Positions 22,943 through 34,112 of a DNA stretch of 64,000 nt are shown here, in pieces. This DNA comes from Diphasiastrum complanatum (Eukaryota; Streptophyta; Lycopodiopsida; Lycopodiales; Lycopodiaceae): NCBI GenBank assembly GCA_029204225.1, contig CM055100.1, forward strand, positions 21,513,784-21,577,783, in the 5' to 3' direction. Position 1 is the first letter of the stretch; the number at the start of each line of letters is the position of its first letter. A model generated the notes under the pieces. It was given only the letters and a program-made list of their open reading frames with translations, was not told the DNA's origin and searched no databases. The position numbers and the translations under genes are program-made.

Positions 22943-23510
22943 TGTGAAAAAAGTGGATCTTGAATGGATCCAAACTCCCAAAATACTTGGCTAAGATCTT
23001 TGCACAACAAGCTACAAAAGCTAGAAATGGCAAAGCATCCTAATGCTACTTTTGATACACATGAAGTTGACAAAGCATTCAAGAGACAAAAGAAACTAAT
23101 AAAAGGTATTGATGGAAGCCAAAAACAACAGCATACCAGCCCTACAACAGCAGCCTACCACTTTTGTAAACCTCTTAAGATCATACACAAAAGCTTGAAG
23201 ACAATACACAAAGTAATGCTCTCAATGGAGGAAGAAACTATGACAATGATCTATTGATCTCTCTCAACAATACAATAAGTTTCTCCAACCTATTCTCCAT
23301 GAATTTCAGCCTAATATCGGTGAGAGATATGACTCTCTCTCCTCTCTCTAGAACTTAGGACCCAAATTTAAGACACCAGTAGCCTAAAATAGCCAATTCT
23401 GGCCTATATGTCCAAATAACATGATTTTGGTGTCATTTCAAAGGTCTTGAAGTTTGAGACTTCTTCAACATGAAACCTATACTAAAATAAAAGTATCTAG
23501 GCTTATTTCA
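22943..23510 (-). repeat. 5' LTR of N1, truncated
   Basis: 568 bp match the left LTR up to GGCTTATTTCA, then the sequence switches to L1 RT coding DNA. The last 86 bp are gone. Confidence 0.9.
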
Positions 23511-24770
23511 TCATTGCTATTTTTGCTTTCTATGGTTGGAAGATCCAGCAAATGGATGTTAAATCTGCTTTTCTTAATGGAGTGTTGGATGAAGAGGTGT
23601 ACTTAGTACAATCTCAAGGATTTATTGAACCAGGGAGAGAGCACCTTGTTTGTAAGTTCAACAAAGCTATTTATGGATTGAAGCAAGCACCACGGGCGTG
23701 GTACTCTTGCATTGATGAACACTTTAAGCAAAGGGGAATGGTAAAGATTGATGTTGATCCTAATCTTTACATTCTAAGGCAAGATTCAGATATAGTGTTC
23801 ATTGTGCTGTACGTGGATGATTTGATTATTACAAGAAGTAATGAGAGCTTAATTGTGAAATCAAATCAGATCTTTCCAATGCTTTTGACATGAGCAATCT
23901 AGGATTGATGCACTATTGTCTTGGCATTGAATTATGGCAAAAAGAAAATATGGTCTTTCTTACACAAAGCAAATATGCACGAGATTTGTTTTATAAGTTC
24001 AATATGCAGGATTGTAAGCCTTTGAGTACACCTATGGATGTCAACACGAAGCTTACTGCATATGATGAATCTGAGAAAGTGGATGCTTATTTGTATAGAC
24101 AGCTGGTTGGTAGTTTGATTTATTTGACACACACACAACCTAATATTTCTTATGTTGTTGGTGTTGTTAGTCAATTTATGCAAGATCCTAGTCAAACACA
24201 CTGGAAGTCTGCTAAATGTATTCTCAGATACATTCGAGGGACATTGAATTTTGGTTTCAAGTATGATCAGCCTGAAGTGCCAATATTGATAGGATATACG
24301 GATGTTGATTGGGCAGGTAATATTGATCACAAAAGATCTACCAGTGGTCATACATTCAGTTATGGTACAGCTACAGTTTCATGGAACAACAAAAAGCAAC
24401 CTACAGTAGCCTTATCCTCGACAAAAGCTGAATATCGAGCACTCAGCAATGCTGCACAAGAAGCGGTATGGTTACGAAGATTGCTTTGGATTTAGGTCAA
24501 CCACAGGTGGATGCAACTACTATATCTTGCGACAATCAAAGCTGCATTCACCTTGCCAAAAATCCAGTTTTACATGCTCAAACCAAGCACATCGAAATAC
24601 ATTATCATTTTGTTCGAGAGAGAATTCTTGATGGAGCCATTGATCTTGTTTTCTGTAATTTTGAAGATCAAGTGGCAGATATTTTTACTAAGTCATTAAG
24701 TAGATGTAAATTTGAAGAATTTTGTACTCTACTAGGAATAGAAGAATGTAATTTTATCATTGAGGGAGAG
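23511..24770 (+). pseudogene. L1 reverse transcriptase and RNase H (5' truncated)
   Basis: RT resumes mid-domain with IQQMDVKSAFLNGVLDEEVY, AIYGLKQAPRAWY and catalytic LYVDDLIITR (near 23808-23840). A frameshift near 23880 precedes MSNLGLMHYCLGIEL. RNase H follows: GYTDVDWAGN, KRSTSGHTF, VALSSTKAEYRAL; after a second shift near 24490, DNQSCIHLAKNP and HVRER-type HFVRERILDGAI to the stop at 24774. The integrase and N-terminal RT are missing. The conserved catalytic residues suggest that loss of function came from truncation first. Confidence 0.85.
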
Positions 24771-25034
24771 TGTTAGAAATCAATGATAAACTTCATTGTT
24801 ACACTTCTTAGATACTGTTTACGATGTACTTTATTACTAGTTGTAACTAGCCGTTGGCTAGTCTAGTAGTCTACTCCTAGATTCTCTCTCTCTATCAGGG
24901 TTCAGGGTTTATATGTACATTTTACATTCAGTATGTTGTAGTGTGATAGAGTGATATTGCGTGTGCTTCTTCCGTCTCCCTACTTGGTGATTGTTTATGG
25001 TGAATGCTTGATGTTGCATTTCTGATTGTTGACA
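24771..25034 (+). repeat. 3' LTR of L1
   Basis: 264 bp partner of 14860-15123, preceded by purine tract GAGGGAGAG and followed by target duplication AATAA. Confidence 0.95.
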
Positions 25035-25318
25035 AATAAGTTGCATCACAACATTTTAGAACATTTGTGACCTTAATACCAAGGCTTCTCTGAAGCAAAA
25101 ATAAAAAAGAATAAGTCATTTTACAATGGTATATCCAACGATAGATCCCTCGATAATAGACCCTCCAAATTTGCATCGAGCCTCAAGGAATATCAGAAGA
25201 TTTTCACACAGTTAACAAATATTAATTTTCGAGGGTTATTCCGAGGTCCCCCAAGATATCCAATGGGGCCCGATGTATCTAAGATATTTGATCCCTGTTA
25301 ACAAAGAGCAATTTTTAA

Positions 25319-25966
25319 TGTTGGAAATAGTGAACTCAGCACCCAAGTCACCGAATAGTCGGACTCCCTACCAAAAATTAGTTTAAGTGCCGAATAAGAT
25401 TATCGGGCATGGCTGAACTATTGGTACCATAGCTCATCAGACAAGCCGAACCATTGGGCTCCTGACGTTAGGCATGAAGCTATCAAGTTGTCACGCCCAA
25501 CAACTAAAAAACACCGTTACTAGAGGGGCAGTTAATTAAAGATTTAGCAGAAAACTCTCTTATAATGATTGGTTAATCCTTCTTGTAATTTCACAATGTG
25601 GGACATAATATAGGATAGAATCCAACAACAACATAGAGAGATATACAGATATTTGTAGATCCGCAAAATAGCAGAGAATACAATTTTAAGAGGAGCGTAC
25701 GAGCGAGACACTGCTGACTCACTTTGCAAACAAAATACAAATGCAAATATGCTCTATGATCTTCCAACTTTGATTGTTGAGCTACGTGTCTGATTGACTG
25801 ATTAATATATTGTTCTGTGATTTGTAGTCAAGTATCTAGGTCCTACAAATTCAATGTACAATGTAGCGCATTTTTGCCAAGTATAGACTCACACGCAACT
25901 AAGCATCAAACACTTTGGCTAGCAAAGCAAATACAAGCAAAACAGAAACAGAAGAAAAATTCTACA
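25319..25966 (+). repeat. 5' LTR of L5
   Basis: 648 bp, TG to CA, followed by TGGTATCTCTAG (25967-25978), a weak match to the tRNA-Met primer site. Same family as 39753-40431 and the pieces at 40432-40886, 50765-51226, 51227-51910, 51929-52400 and 59513-59738. Confidence 0.85.
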
Positions 25967-25988
25967 TGGTATCTCTAGATAACACAAT

Positions 25989-27030
25989 ATGGCTACTACG
26001 ATTCAAATGCAATCAATCTTGATGGCGCAAACTATCAAGCCTGGAAGTTCAAAATCAAAACACTCTTGAAGGATGAAGGCAGATGGTCAATGACCAAACT
26101 CATAGAAGAACAGCCTCCACAAGGAGACCCAAGGAGAGCTGAATGGATCAGAAAGGATGAGCGCGCAATGGCAATCATCGTTTCATCCATAAATGAAGAC
26201 ATACTCATGCAAATTGAAGATTGTGAGAATAGCCATGAAGCATGGGAAAGACTAAAACAGAAGTACGAAGTGAGGACTGTAGCTTTGGTGATGCACCTAC
26301 ACAATCAGTTGAAAGGTATGTGATGGGATGACAACTAGTTGGATTAGCATGTCAAGAAGATCAGAATGATCTTCGCTCAACTTGCTGCATTTGGACAGGA
26401 GCACCAGGTCCCAACACCACAGTAGCTGATGTACTTCATAAAAACTCTACCTACGTCCTATCGGCCATCGAGAATGCTCATTCTGAACTTACTAGAAATG
26501 ACCTTTGAGCGATGAGAGACTGATGAGAGACAAAGGACAAAGAAGCAGTGACCAGAAGAAGACCCTTTTCACAAGGGAAAGAAGAAATACAAAAACAAGC
26601 TCAAATTCCACAAGGCTCAATCAAATCCATCGACAAGAGGAAACAACAACAACAAATTGAAGATACTTCTACCTGTGATCATTGTAACAAACCGAGACAC
26701 TCAGCCGACAGATGTTGGTTCAACCCGACAATTCCTTGCATGCACTGCAAGAAGAAAGGTCATTCAGCATATGAATGCCGATACAACCCAAAGCAAAAGA
26801 ACAATGGAGAAAAAGCAAATGTTGCAGAGTCATCAAAGGATGCAGATAAGAGTGACAATGCATTCACAATCATTGATGAAGCATCAACAAGCTACACTAA
26901 GCACGACTATGACATAGTCATCGACTCAGGAGCTAGGTTGCATATAACTTGCAACAAAAAACATCTTGATCAATTTCAAGACACTCGACAATGCAAGAGC
27001 GGTGATACTTGGAGATGGGAGCAAACATGA
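25989..27030 (+). pseudogene. L5 Gag, zinc knuckles and protease
   Basis: ATG 25989 is followed after a one-base shift by YQAWKFKIKTLLKDEGRWSM and HEAWERLKQKYEV (Gag). A damaged stretch at 26320-26550 follows. The frame at 26548-27030 carries two knuckles, CDHCNKPRHSADRCW and CMHCKKKGHSAYECR, and the protease motif IVIDSGARLHITCNKK with intact DSG. Several stops and shifts make it inactive. Confidence 0.8.
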
Positions 27031-28664
27031 TAAGGAAGGCATCAGAACTTTACATCTACGTACATTGTCCGGATATGCATAACTGTAAGGAGCACTTTAC
27101 GTACCAACGCTCAAAAGAAACTTGCTCTATGTATTGAGAATCACCGATCTTGGTGCAAGAGTCCTGTCTGAAGGGAACATATGCCGAATAATCGAGCAAA
27201 AATCAAGCAAGCTACTGACTCTCAAATGAAGACAGGGAAATCTTTACCAAGCAAAGATCATCAGCAGACATGATAGCATATTAAATGCATCAGAAAATGA
27301 AGATCATCTCTAGCATAGATGAATGTATCATCCATGTGTGAGAAGTTTGTATGACATGAGCATAAAAGAGGTCGTCATAGGTCTGAAAATAACAAGACCT
27401 GACACCAGCTTCTGTGAAGCCTGTTAGAGAGGCAAACAACATCACAGTCCAGTTGTGCACGAAGGGAGAAGAGCCAAGGAGATTCTTGACCGCATTCACT
27501 CAGATGTGTGTGGACAGATGAAAGCCGACTCACTCTCAGGATCATAGTACTTCGTCACCTTCATTGATGATTGTAGCTGGATGACAACAATATACTACAT
27601 AAAGAGAAAATTAAAAGTGTTTGATGCCTTCAAGAAGTTCGTGGCATTCGCAAAGAGACACCTCCAAGAAAGTGCAGACTATCAGGTTTGACAATGGAGG
27701 CGAATACAAAAGTAAGGAATTCTCAAACTTCTGCCAAGAACGAGGAATCAAGCATCAATTCACACCTGCTTAAAATGCATTCACAATCATTGATGACGCA
27801 TCAACAAGCTACACTGAGAACGCCTATGACATAGTCATCGACTCAGGAGCTACGTTGCATATAACCTACAACAGAAATATCTTGATCAATTTCAAGACAC
27901 TTGACAATGCAAGAGTGGTGATACTAGGAGATGGGAGCAAACATGATAAGGAAGGCATCAGAACTTTACATGTACGTACATTGTTCGGATATGCATAACT
28001 GCAAGGAGTACTTTACGTACCAAAGCTCAAAAGAGACTTGCTCTATGTATTGAGAATCACCGATCTTGGTGCAGGAGTCATGTTTGAAGGGAACATATGC
28101 CGAATAATCGAGCAAAAATCAAGCAAGCTGCTGACTGTCAGATGAAGATAGAGAAATCTTTACCAAGCAAAGATCATTAGCAGACATGATAGCATAAATG
28201 CATTAGAAAATGAAGGTCATCTCTGGCATAGATGAATGTATCATCTAAGTGTGAGAAGTTTGTATGACATGAGCAGAAAAGAGATTGTCATAGGTCTGAA
28301 AATAACAAGACCTGACACCGGCTTATGTGAAGCCTATCGGAAAGGCAGACAACATCAGAGTCCACTTGTGCATGAAGGAAGAAGAGCCAAAGATATTCTT
28401 GAGCTCATTCACTCACTCTCAAGATCGCAGTACTTCATCACCTTCATTGATGATTGTAGCTGGATGACAACAATATACTACATAAAGAAAAAATTAAAAG
28501 TGTTTGATGCCTTCAAGAAGTTCGTGGCATTCATAGAGAGACACACCTCCAAGAAAGTGCAGACTATCAGGTCTGACAATGGAGGTGAATACAAAAGTAA
28601 GGAGTTCTCAAACTTCTGCCAAGAACAAGGAATCAAGCATCAATTCACACCTGCTTATAAACCA
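26859..28664 (+). repeat. tandem duplication of L5 protease-integrase segment
   Basis: About 910 bp from TGCATTCACAATCATTGATG (26859) recur at 27776 onward with the same gene content (protease DSGA, pre-integrase, integrase start). The copies differ at scattered sites and small deletions. Confidence 0.8.
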
Positions 28665-29260
28665 TAGTATTTGGTGAAGCAAAAAGAAGAAACAAGATTC
28701 TTGTCGAAGGAGCCATATGCATGGCTCAGTTGCCAAGTCAATTCTGGACCGAAGCAATTGCTGAACTATTCACCTGCAGAACAGATCCACAACAACAACC
28801 TTGGAAGACAAAACGACATATGAAATTTGGACAAGTTGAAAGCCCGATCTATCGTATGTACGTGTGTTCGGATGTGCAACATACATGCACATACCAAAAG
28901 AAAAAAAGAGTAAGCTCGACGAAAAGTCTAAGCTAACAATCATGGTTGGATATTCGAACAGATCACAAATGTACCGACTCTACGATCCAACCTCAAAGAA
29001 GGTGGTGTTGAGAAGAGATGTGACGTTGGATGAATCGATCTTTTTTGGAACTAAGAAAGGTAAGGGTCATGAAATCTTCACATTGTTGCCATTTCAAAAG
29101 GAGATCGAGGACATACATGGACACAGAATATGTCGAGCCATAGACTCTAGAGCAGAAAGATGAAGACCAACCAGATGAAGAAGAAAATGAAGACAAAACA
29201 AACCAACAGCGAAAGTCGGACCAAGAAGGTCAACAAGAATGAAAAGACAGCCTAAATGAC
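27031..29260 (+). pseudogene. L5 integrase remnants (two partial copies)
   Basis: Copy 1 is broken by stops. Copy 2 (28236-28667) reads YHLSVRSLYDMSRKEIVIGL, FITFIDDCSWMTTIYYIKKK and RSDNGGEYKSKEF, so two acidic DDE-region motifs remain, but the first catalytic segment is cut: ELIHS runs into LSRSQYF with about ten residues missing relative to copy 1. The C-terminal piece at 28864-29163 has GYSNRSQMYRLYDPTSKKVV. Nothing of RT follows. Confidence 0.8.
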
Positions 29261-29286
29261 AACCTTTAGTGGAGTGAATACACGGT

Positions 29287-30407
29287 TGTTGAATACTGTA
29301 GCTTCACTGAAGTGTTGAATTTACTCCTCCTACTCTCCTAAATCCCAGTTTTCATCTGCCTCCATTCATGGTGCATATTTTTTCTAGCGTTGTCACGCAG
29401 TCTGTATTTTTACTCTCAAATTTGCACAAACGAAGAAAAGGCGAATGAATTGCGACATTGTGTTCTTACACAGGTCATGGTGACAGGCGAAAAGGGGACA
29501 CTACCTTACTGAATGTCAAAGGTGCCCTAACAGATAAGGCACCCTGTAAATCTTATCCTAAGGCCATTCGTAAGAGTGACGCACTTTTGCGTCATCACCA
29601 ACGTTCACTTCAGTACTGACTGATGTCGCACCCTTTTCACCTTTACCCCATGCAGTTGTGCTAACAGATTGGACAACGGATGTAGCCACCCACGATCTCG
29701 TACAAACATCAAATCCACTCTGTACTTTCGCATCTGCACACCTGTAATATTATGTATATATATATTGGATATCATCTGCGTATTCGATGATGATGATGAT
29801 CAGATGATCAAGTGAGTTAAGAAGAGACTAAGAGAAGGAGATTTTTATTCCTCATTACAAACAGAAATATGCTTTGTAGGGCACGCGGTTTCGTCTGCTA
29901 TTGTATTGTGCTTTGTCGCATTATTAACTTGTATACATGATATACTTAATCTGATATAACTCTTTGTTCTGCATTCAGATATCTGTGTTAATATTGCTAT
30001 GCTTGTTCTTCATTTTGTCTGACCTTTCTAGCTGCTCTTTCTGGTAATAGACAATCAATTTTTAGTCTTGTCTTTCGAAAACAATTCGTGACTAATTATC
30101 AGTCGAGCACAGTCTAGCTCTTCGCGAATCATTCGTGAGAGATAATTTGTCTTGCAATTCACGACAAATTATTCATCTAGAACTTCATCCATTTAAATAT
30201 TTGGCTACGTAATCTAGAATGACTGTGATTTCTATCACTAAAGTTCTGTTCATTCTGATAGGCATAGTCATGCTTAGGGAGAGAGTCATTTGACTCATTT
30301 CGCTGCGCACGAACATTTTATGTTTGAGTTCACTTCTCGTTCGCTTCTTGTTTGAGTTCGTTTCTAGTTCGTGTTCGTCTCTTATTCTTTTTCCCTCTCT
30401 CCCAACA
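29287..30407 (+). repeat. probable 5' LTR of copia element L6
   Basis: The right edge is firm: CCCAACA ends at 30407 directly before a perfect primer site. A TATATATATATTGG box lies near 29754-29767. The left edge is uncertain because no partner LTR exists; TGTTGAATAC at 29287 is one candidate, just after the last L5 coding homology. Confidence 0.55.
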
Positions 30408-30419
30408 TGGTATCAGAGC
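30408..30419 (+). other. primer binding site of L6
   Basis: TGGTATCAGAGC, perfect plant copia initiator tRNA-Met site. Confidence 0.9.
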
Positions 30420-30564
30420 AATCTTTATAGCTCAATTAGCTCCCATAGTACAAGACTCTACTAGCCGATAGAGTAATTGTTTTTTTGTTCTGTATTTTTC
30501 AGTGTCAGATTTTCATTCTTAAGTCACTGATAGTTTCTCCTGTCACTTAGACTAATTCTTCCAC

Positions 30565-31348
30565 ATGGATTCCCAAGGGAAAGCCAGTCCTCATGGACAA
30601 CCAATTACCATCTGTGGAAATTAAAGATGAAGACTGTACTAATGGCAAAAGAATTGTACGACGTTGTTACAGGTGCAAAAGGGAAACCCGAAGTGGACGA
30701 CGCGACAATCGCCAGATGGAAGCTGAAGGATGGAAAAGCTTTCGTGCTGATCATCCTCAACATTACGAATACACAGATCGGCCATGTATCCGAGGCTCAG
30801 ACATCGAAAAAAGTCTGGGATATCTTGAGCATGCTATTCAAAGTGCGAAATATAGCTTCCAAGCTACATCTCAGGAAGAAATTCTACTCCCTCAATATGA
30901 CGAATGGTGATTCTTTGCAGAATCACATTAATCAATTCAAATGGCCGCTGTCGGATTTGTCATAGGCGATCAAGACGCAGTGATGCAACTGCTTACAAGC
31001 TTGCCAAGTTCTTACGACAGCTAGGTGATGACCATCATGACTCATCCAAAGTTGACTCTTTCGAGAGTCATCACTATGTTGTTGCAGGAAGACACGTGAA
31101 GGAACGAAGCCTCAAGTTCCTCAGCTGATTCTCACGCCTTGTACACCAACAAGGGCACGACAAAGCAGAAGAAGAAGAAAGGCCCGAAGCTATCAAAACC
31201 AGACCAAAAACCAGCTCAACACAAGGAACAATCGCATTCGCAGACAAAGAAGAAGCTGTTCTGCAGACACTGCAAATGAAACAACCACAAAATTCAAGAC
31301 TCCCAAATATTTCAAGCGAAGAACAACAGCAAAGGGTAGTCGAATCAA
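30565..31348 (+). pseudogene. L6 Gag and zinc-knuckle remnant
   Basis: ATG 30565 (MDSQGKAS) shifts frame to KMKTVLMAKELYDVVTGAKG, LSMLFKVRNIASKLHLRKKF and NGDSLQNHINQF, a UBN2-type Gag closely related to that of L7. Further frames near 31250-31340 show a damaged knuckle, LFCRHCK-stop-NNHKIQD. Stops and shifts make it inactive. Confidence 0.75.
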
Positions 31349-33458
31349 GTGGCAAATGCAGCTGCAGAAGCTCCACAGCCCATTCAAGAAGCGGATCATG
31401 ATGCCTTCATGACCAACCATCAAGGAGCATCTGGCGACAGTTCATGGTTCCTGGATTCTGGAGCCACTCAGCACATGACTAGTTTGATTGGCTGTTTCGA
31501 GTCCTATACACCTTACAGTACCCAAAAATTCGTTCACCTTGGCGACAGTAGCACACAAGCTATTAAAGGTGAAGGAACTGTAAGATTATGCTTTGCAAAT
31601 GTTCAATCTAAGATACTCTCCAAAGTTCTGTATGTACCTAAGTTATCCACGAATCTGCTCTCTATAAGCAAAATCACAGATCTAGGACACAGAGTAGAAT
31701 TCGAATGTGATCAATGTAAAGTAGATGATAGGACAGGCAAGATCCTAGCACTCGGAAAGAGGCATGGATACTTGTATAAATTAAGTCATGGCTTTTCTGC
31801 CTCTAGTCAGGCTCTCAGTACTTCAATTCAATCAAATAAAGGTTTACTTTGGCATTATAGACTTGGTCATTTAAATTATGCTGTTGTACAACGAATGTGT
31901 AGACAATCTATTGTTCTTGGTCTCGACAATCCTCTCAAAACAGTCGAGCTACCTGTCTGTCAAGACTGTCTAGTTGGAAAAAGACTAGGAAGCCATTTAA
32001 GTCAAGCCATCAGCATGTTGCTAGAGGATTGCTAGATGTTGTACATTCAGATATTTGTGGCCCGATGAAAAATCCTTCGCTAAAGGAAGCCAAGTATTTT
32101 ATAACCTTTATTGATGAATTCTCGAGAAGAACGATGGTGTACTTCATAAAGAAGAAATCAGAAGCCTTCAACTGCTTCAGAATCTTCAAGGAGCGTGCAG
32201 AAAGGGAGACTGGAAGGACGCTCAAGGCCCTAAGGTCAGATAACGGTGGAGAATATATCTCTGTCGAGTTCAAGGAGTACTGCCAAAGCCAAGGCATTGA
32301 GCAGCAATTCATCACTCCTTTTAGTCCTCAGTCTAATGGCTTAGATGAGAGGAAGAACCGAACTTTGGTCAAATCTGCTAAGTGTATGCTAGCACATGCA
32401 TCGTTGCCCAAGAGGTTCTGGGCTGAAGCTGTCTCCACTGCAGCTTACATCTAGAACAGATGTTCGACCAAAGCCCTCTCAGACAAGACACCCCACAAGG
32501 TGTGGATAGGCTCCAAGCCTTCTTTGGAGAACCTAAGAGTGTTTGGGTGCATTGCCTACGCGCAGATCCCAAAGGACACAAGGAAGAAATTGGACCTCCA
32601 AGGACTAAAGACCATCCTGATTGGATATACTTTGTCTGATAACACCTACAAGTTGTACGATCCAGATACCCAGCAAATCTTGTATAACTGGGATACAATC
32701 TTTGTCGGAAATCAGTTCGTCGACCTCAAAGGCAAGGATAATGCTCAAGAAAAACCTTCATCACCTGCCACTGACACGACAATCCGAGCTTCTGGCTCAA
32801 GAACGTCTATCGTCGACCCACTTCGAGATAGCGAAGATGTTGCTGCTACCCAGCAACATATCCCAGGAGCGGTTCATCAGTCAAATCCTCCCAGAAGATC
32901 AAGCCGAGTGCGCACACAACCCACAAGGTATACTCCTGAGTTTGCCTATCTTTTAATGCGACGACAGTCGAAGAGACACTTAGCCAACAAGACTTTGATC
33001 TCTGGAGAGAAGCTATGGACAAAGAGTATTCCTCTCTGATCAAGAATCAGACATGGTCATTAGTTGAAGCTCCTATTGGTTGCAATATCATTGATTGCAA
33101 ATGGATCTTTAAGATCAAATATAACGCCAACGGAGCGATTGATCGAAGGAAAGCTAGAATGGTAGCACGAGGATTCACCCAAATCCCAAATGTCGACTAC
33201 AGTGATACTTTTAGTCCAGTCATCAAACATTCGTCGATTCGAATGCTCTTGTCTTATGCTGCTGCTGTCGACCTCGAAGTACATCAACTCGATGTACAAA
33301 TAGCCTATTTGAATGGAGTTATTCAAGAAGATATTTACATGATCCAGCCCGAAGGATACGTTCTGGAAGGCATGAAGTATCATGTCTGTAAACTCCATAA
33401 AGCACTGTACAGCTTGAAACAGTCTGCCAGAGCTTGGTTTCAGAGGATCAACACATTC
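31349..33458 (+). pseudogene. L6 protease, integrase and N-terminal RT
   Basis: Protease: SSWFLDSGATQHMTSL. Pre-integrase: LLWHYRLGHLNYAVVQRM to CQDCLVGKR. Integrase core (32029-32454) shows VVHSDICGPM, FITFIDEFSRRTM and LRSDNGGEYISVEF, then a stop at 32454. The C-terminal part (LIGYTLSDNTYKLYDPDTQQ) and RT start (33015: KEYSSLIKNQTWSLVEAP, RMVARGFTQIPNVDYSDTFS, LKQSARAWFQRINT) follow in shifting frames. The RT frame is interrupted at 33459 by N2 and resumes at 38956 in the same frame once N2 and one target copy are removed. Confidence 0.85.
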
Positions 33459-34112
33459 TGTGAAGGATTTCAGATCATTCAAGATCCAATCCAAGTCCCA
33501 AATCTTTGGTTACAATAAGGAGCAAACCAACAATCCTGCCAATGTAGAAAAATCAGCATCTACATACAAAATGAGATGCAAACTCTAAGAGATATTGATC
33601 AAACATGAACCAAAACATAAAATATGTTTGTTGTTCGTACAATTACAATACCCTACTGTATTTCACACGTGTGGAACCGAAAATAGCAATAAATGATCAT
33701 TCTACACACAAGATTGCAAGATAACACCAAGATAGTGCACCAATGAGTAGTAGAACCCAAAGAGAACCATGTATAATGATGAAATGAGAGAGAGAAGAGA
33801 GAAGATGTGTCTCTCCAATAGTTACATCCTTTTATAGAGTTTCCAAACCCTATTTGGCCACTTGGCTTTCCCTCCAAAATGTAAACCCTACTATTTTTGG
33901 GTCTAGATTCAATGTACCCAAAGTTCAAATTTGAATCTCTCTCAAACTCGACTACCAACTTTCCCACACTTTCCAAAAGTGTTTATTGAATGTAGTTTAA
34001 ACTAATATAACTTCAAAAAGTTTATCTCTAAGTCTAAAATGAGTTTTGGCCTCTTATTAACAATTTACCAAAATGTGACTAAACTAGACTAAACTAGTTG
34101 AAATCTCTCACA
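33459..34112 (-). repeat. 3' LTR of N2
   Basis: 654 bp, nearly identical to 38297-38950. The ORF stop codon lies inside its first bases. Confidence 0.95.

Larger units (their letters stand above)
17549..23510 (-). mobile_element. N1: non-autonomous Gag-type LTR retrotransposon
   Basis: LTRs in direct repeat (17549-18241 and the truncated 22943-23510) begin TGTGAAAA. On the minus strand the order is 5' LTR (right), primer site 22931-22942, Gag-protease (20720-21796), a long unrecognised coding region, purine tract, and 3' LTR (left). The right LTR lacks its last 86 bp and joins directly to L1 RT sequence at 23511, so no target duplication can be seen. A 43-bp tandem duplication in the left LTR and many substitutions make it older than N2. 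No integrase, RT or RNase H motif occurs inside it. Confidence 0.9.
14860..25034 (+). mobile_element. Ty1/copia LTR retrotransposon L1 with nested insertion
   Basis: Two 264-bp LTRs (14860-15123 and 24771-25034) start TGTTAGAAATC and end TTGACA. A perfect 5-bp target duplication AATAA (14855-14859 and 25035-25039) bounds them. The primer site follows the 5' LTR and a purine tract GAGGGAGAG precedes the 3' LTR. Coding order is Gag, protease, pre-integrase, then RT and RNase H; the integrase and first part of RT are missing where element N1 sits. About ten LTR differences indicate moderate age. The reverse arm carries the unoccupied site near 52685-52700. Confidence 0.95.

Noticed and set aside
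33653-33976. 107-residue ORF in the N2 LTR (repeated at 38491-38814)
   Set aside because: It lies wholly in the LTR; the two copies are identical simply because the LTRs are. No motif supports a protein.
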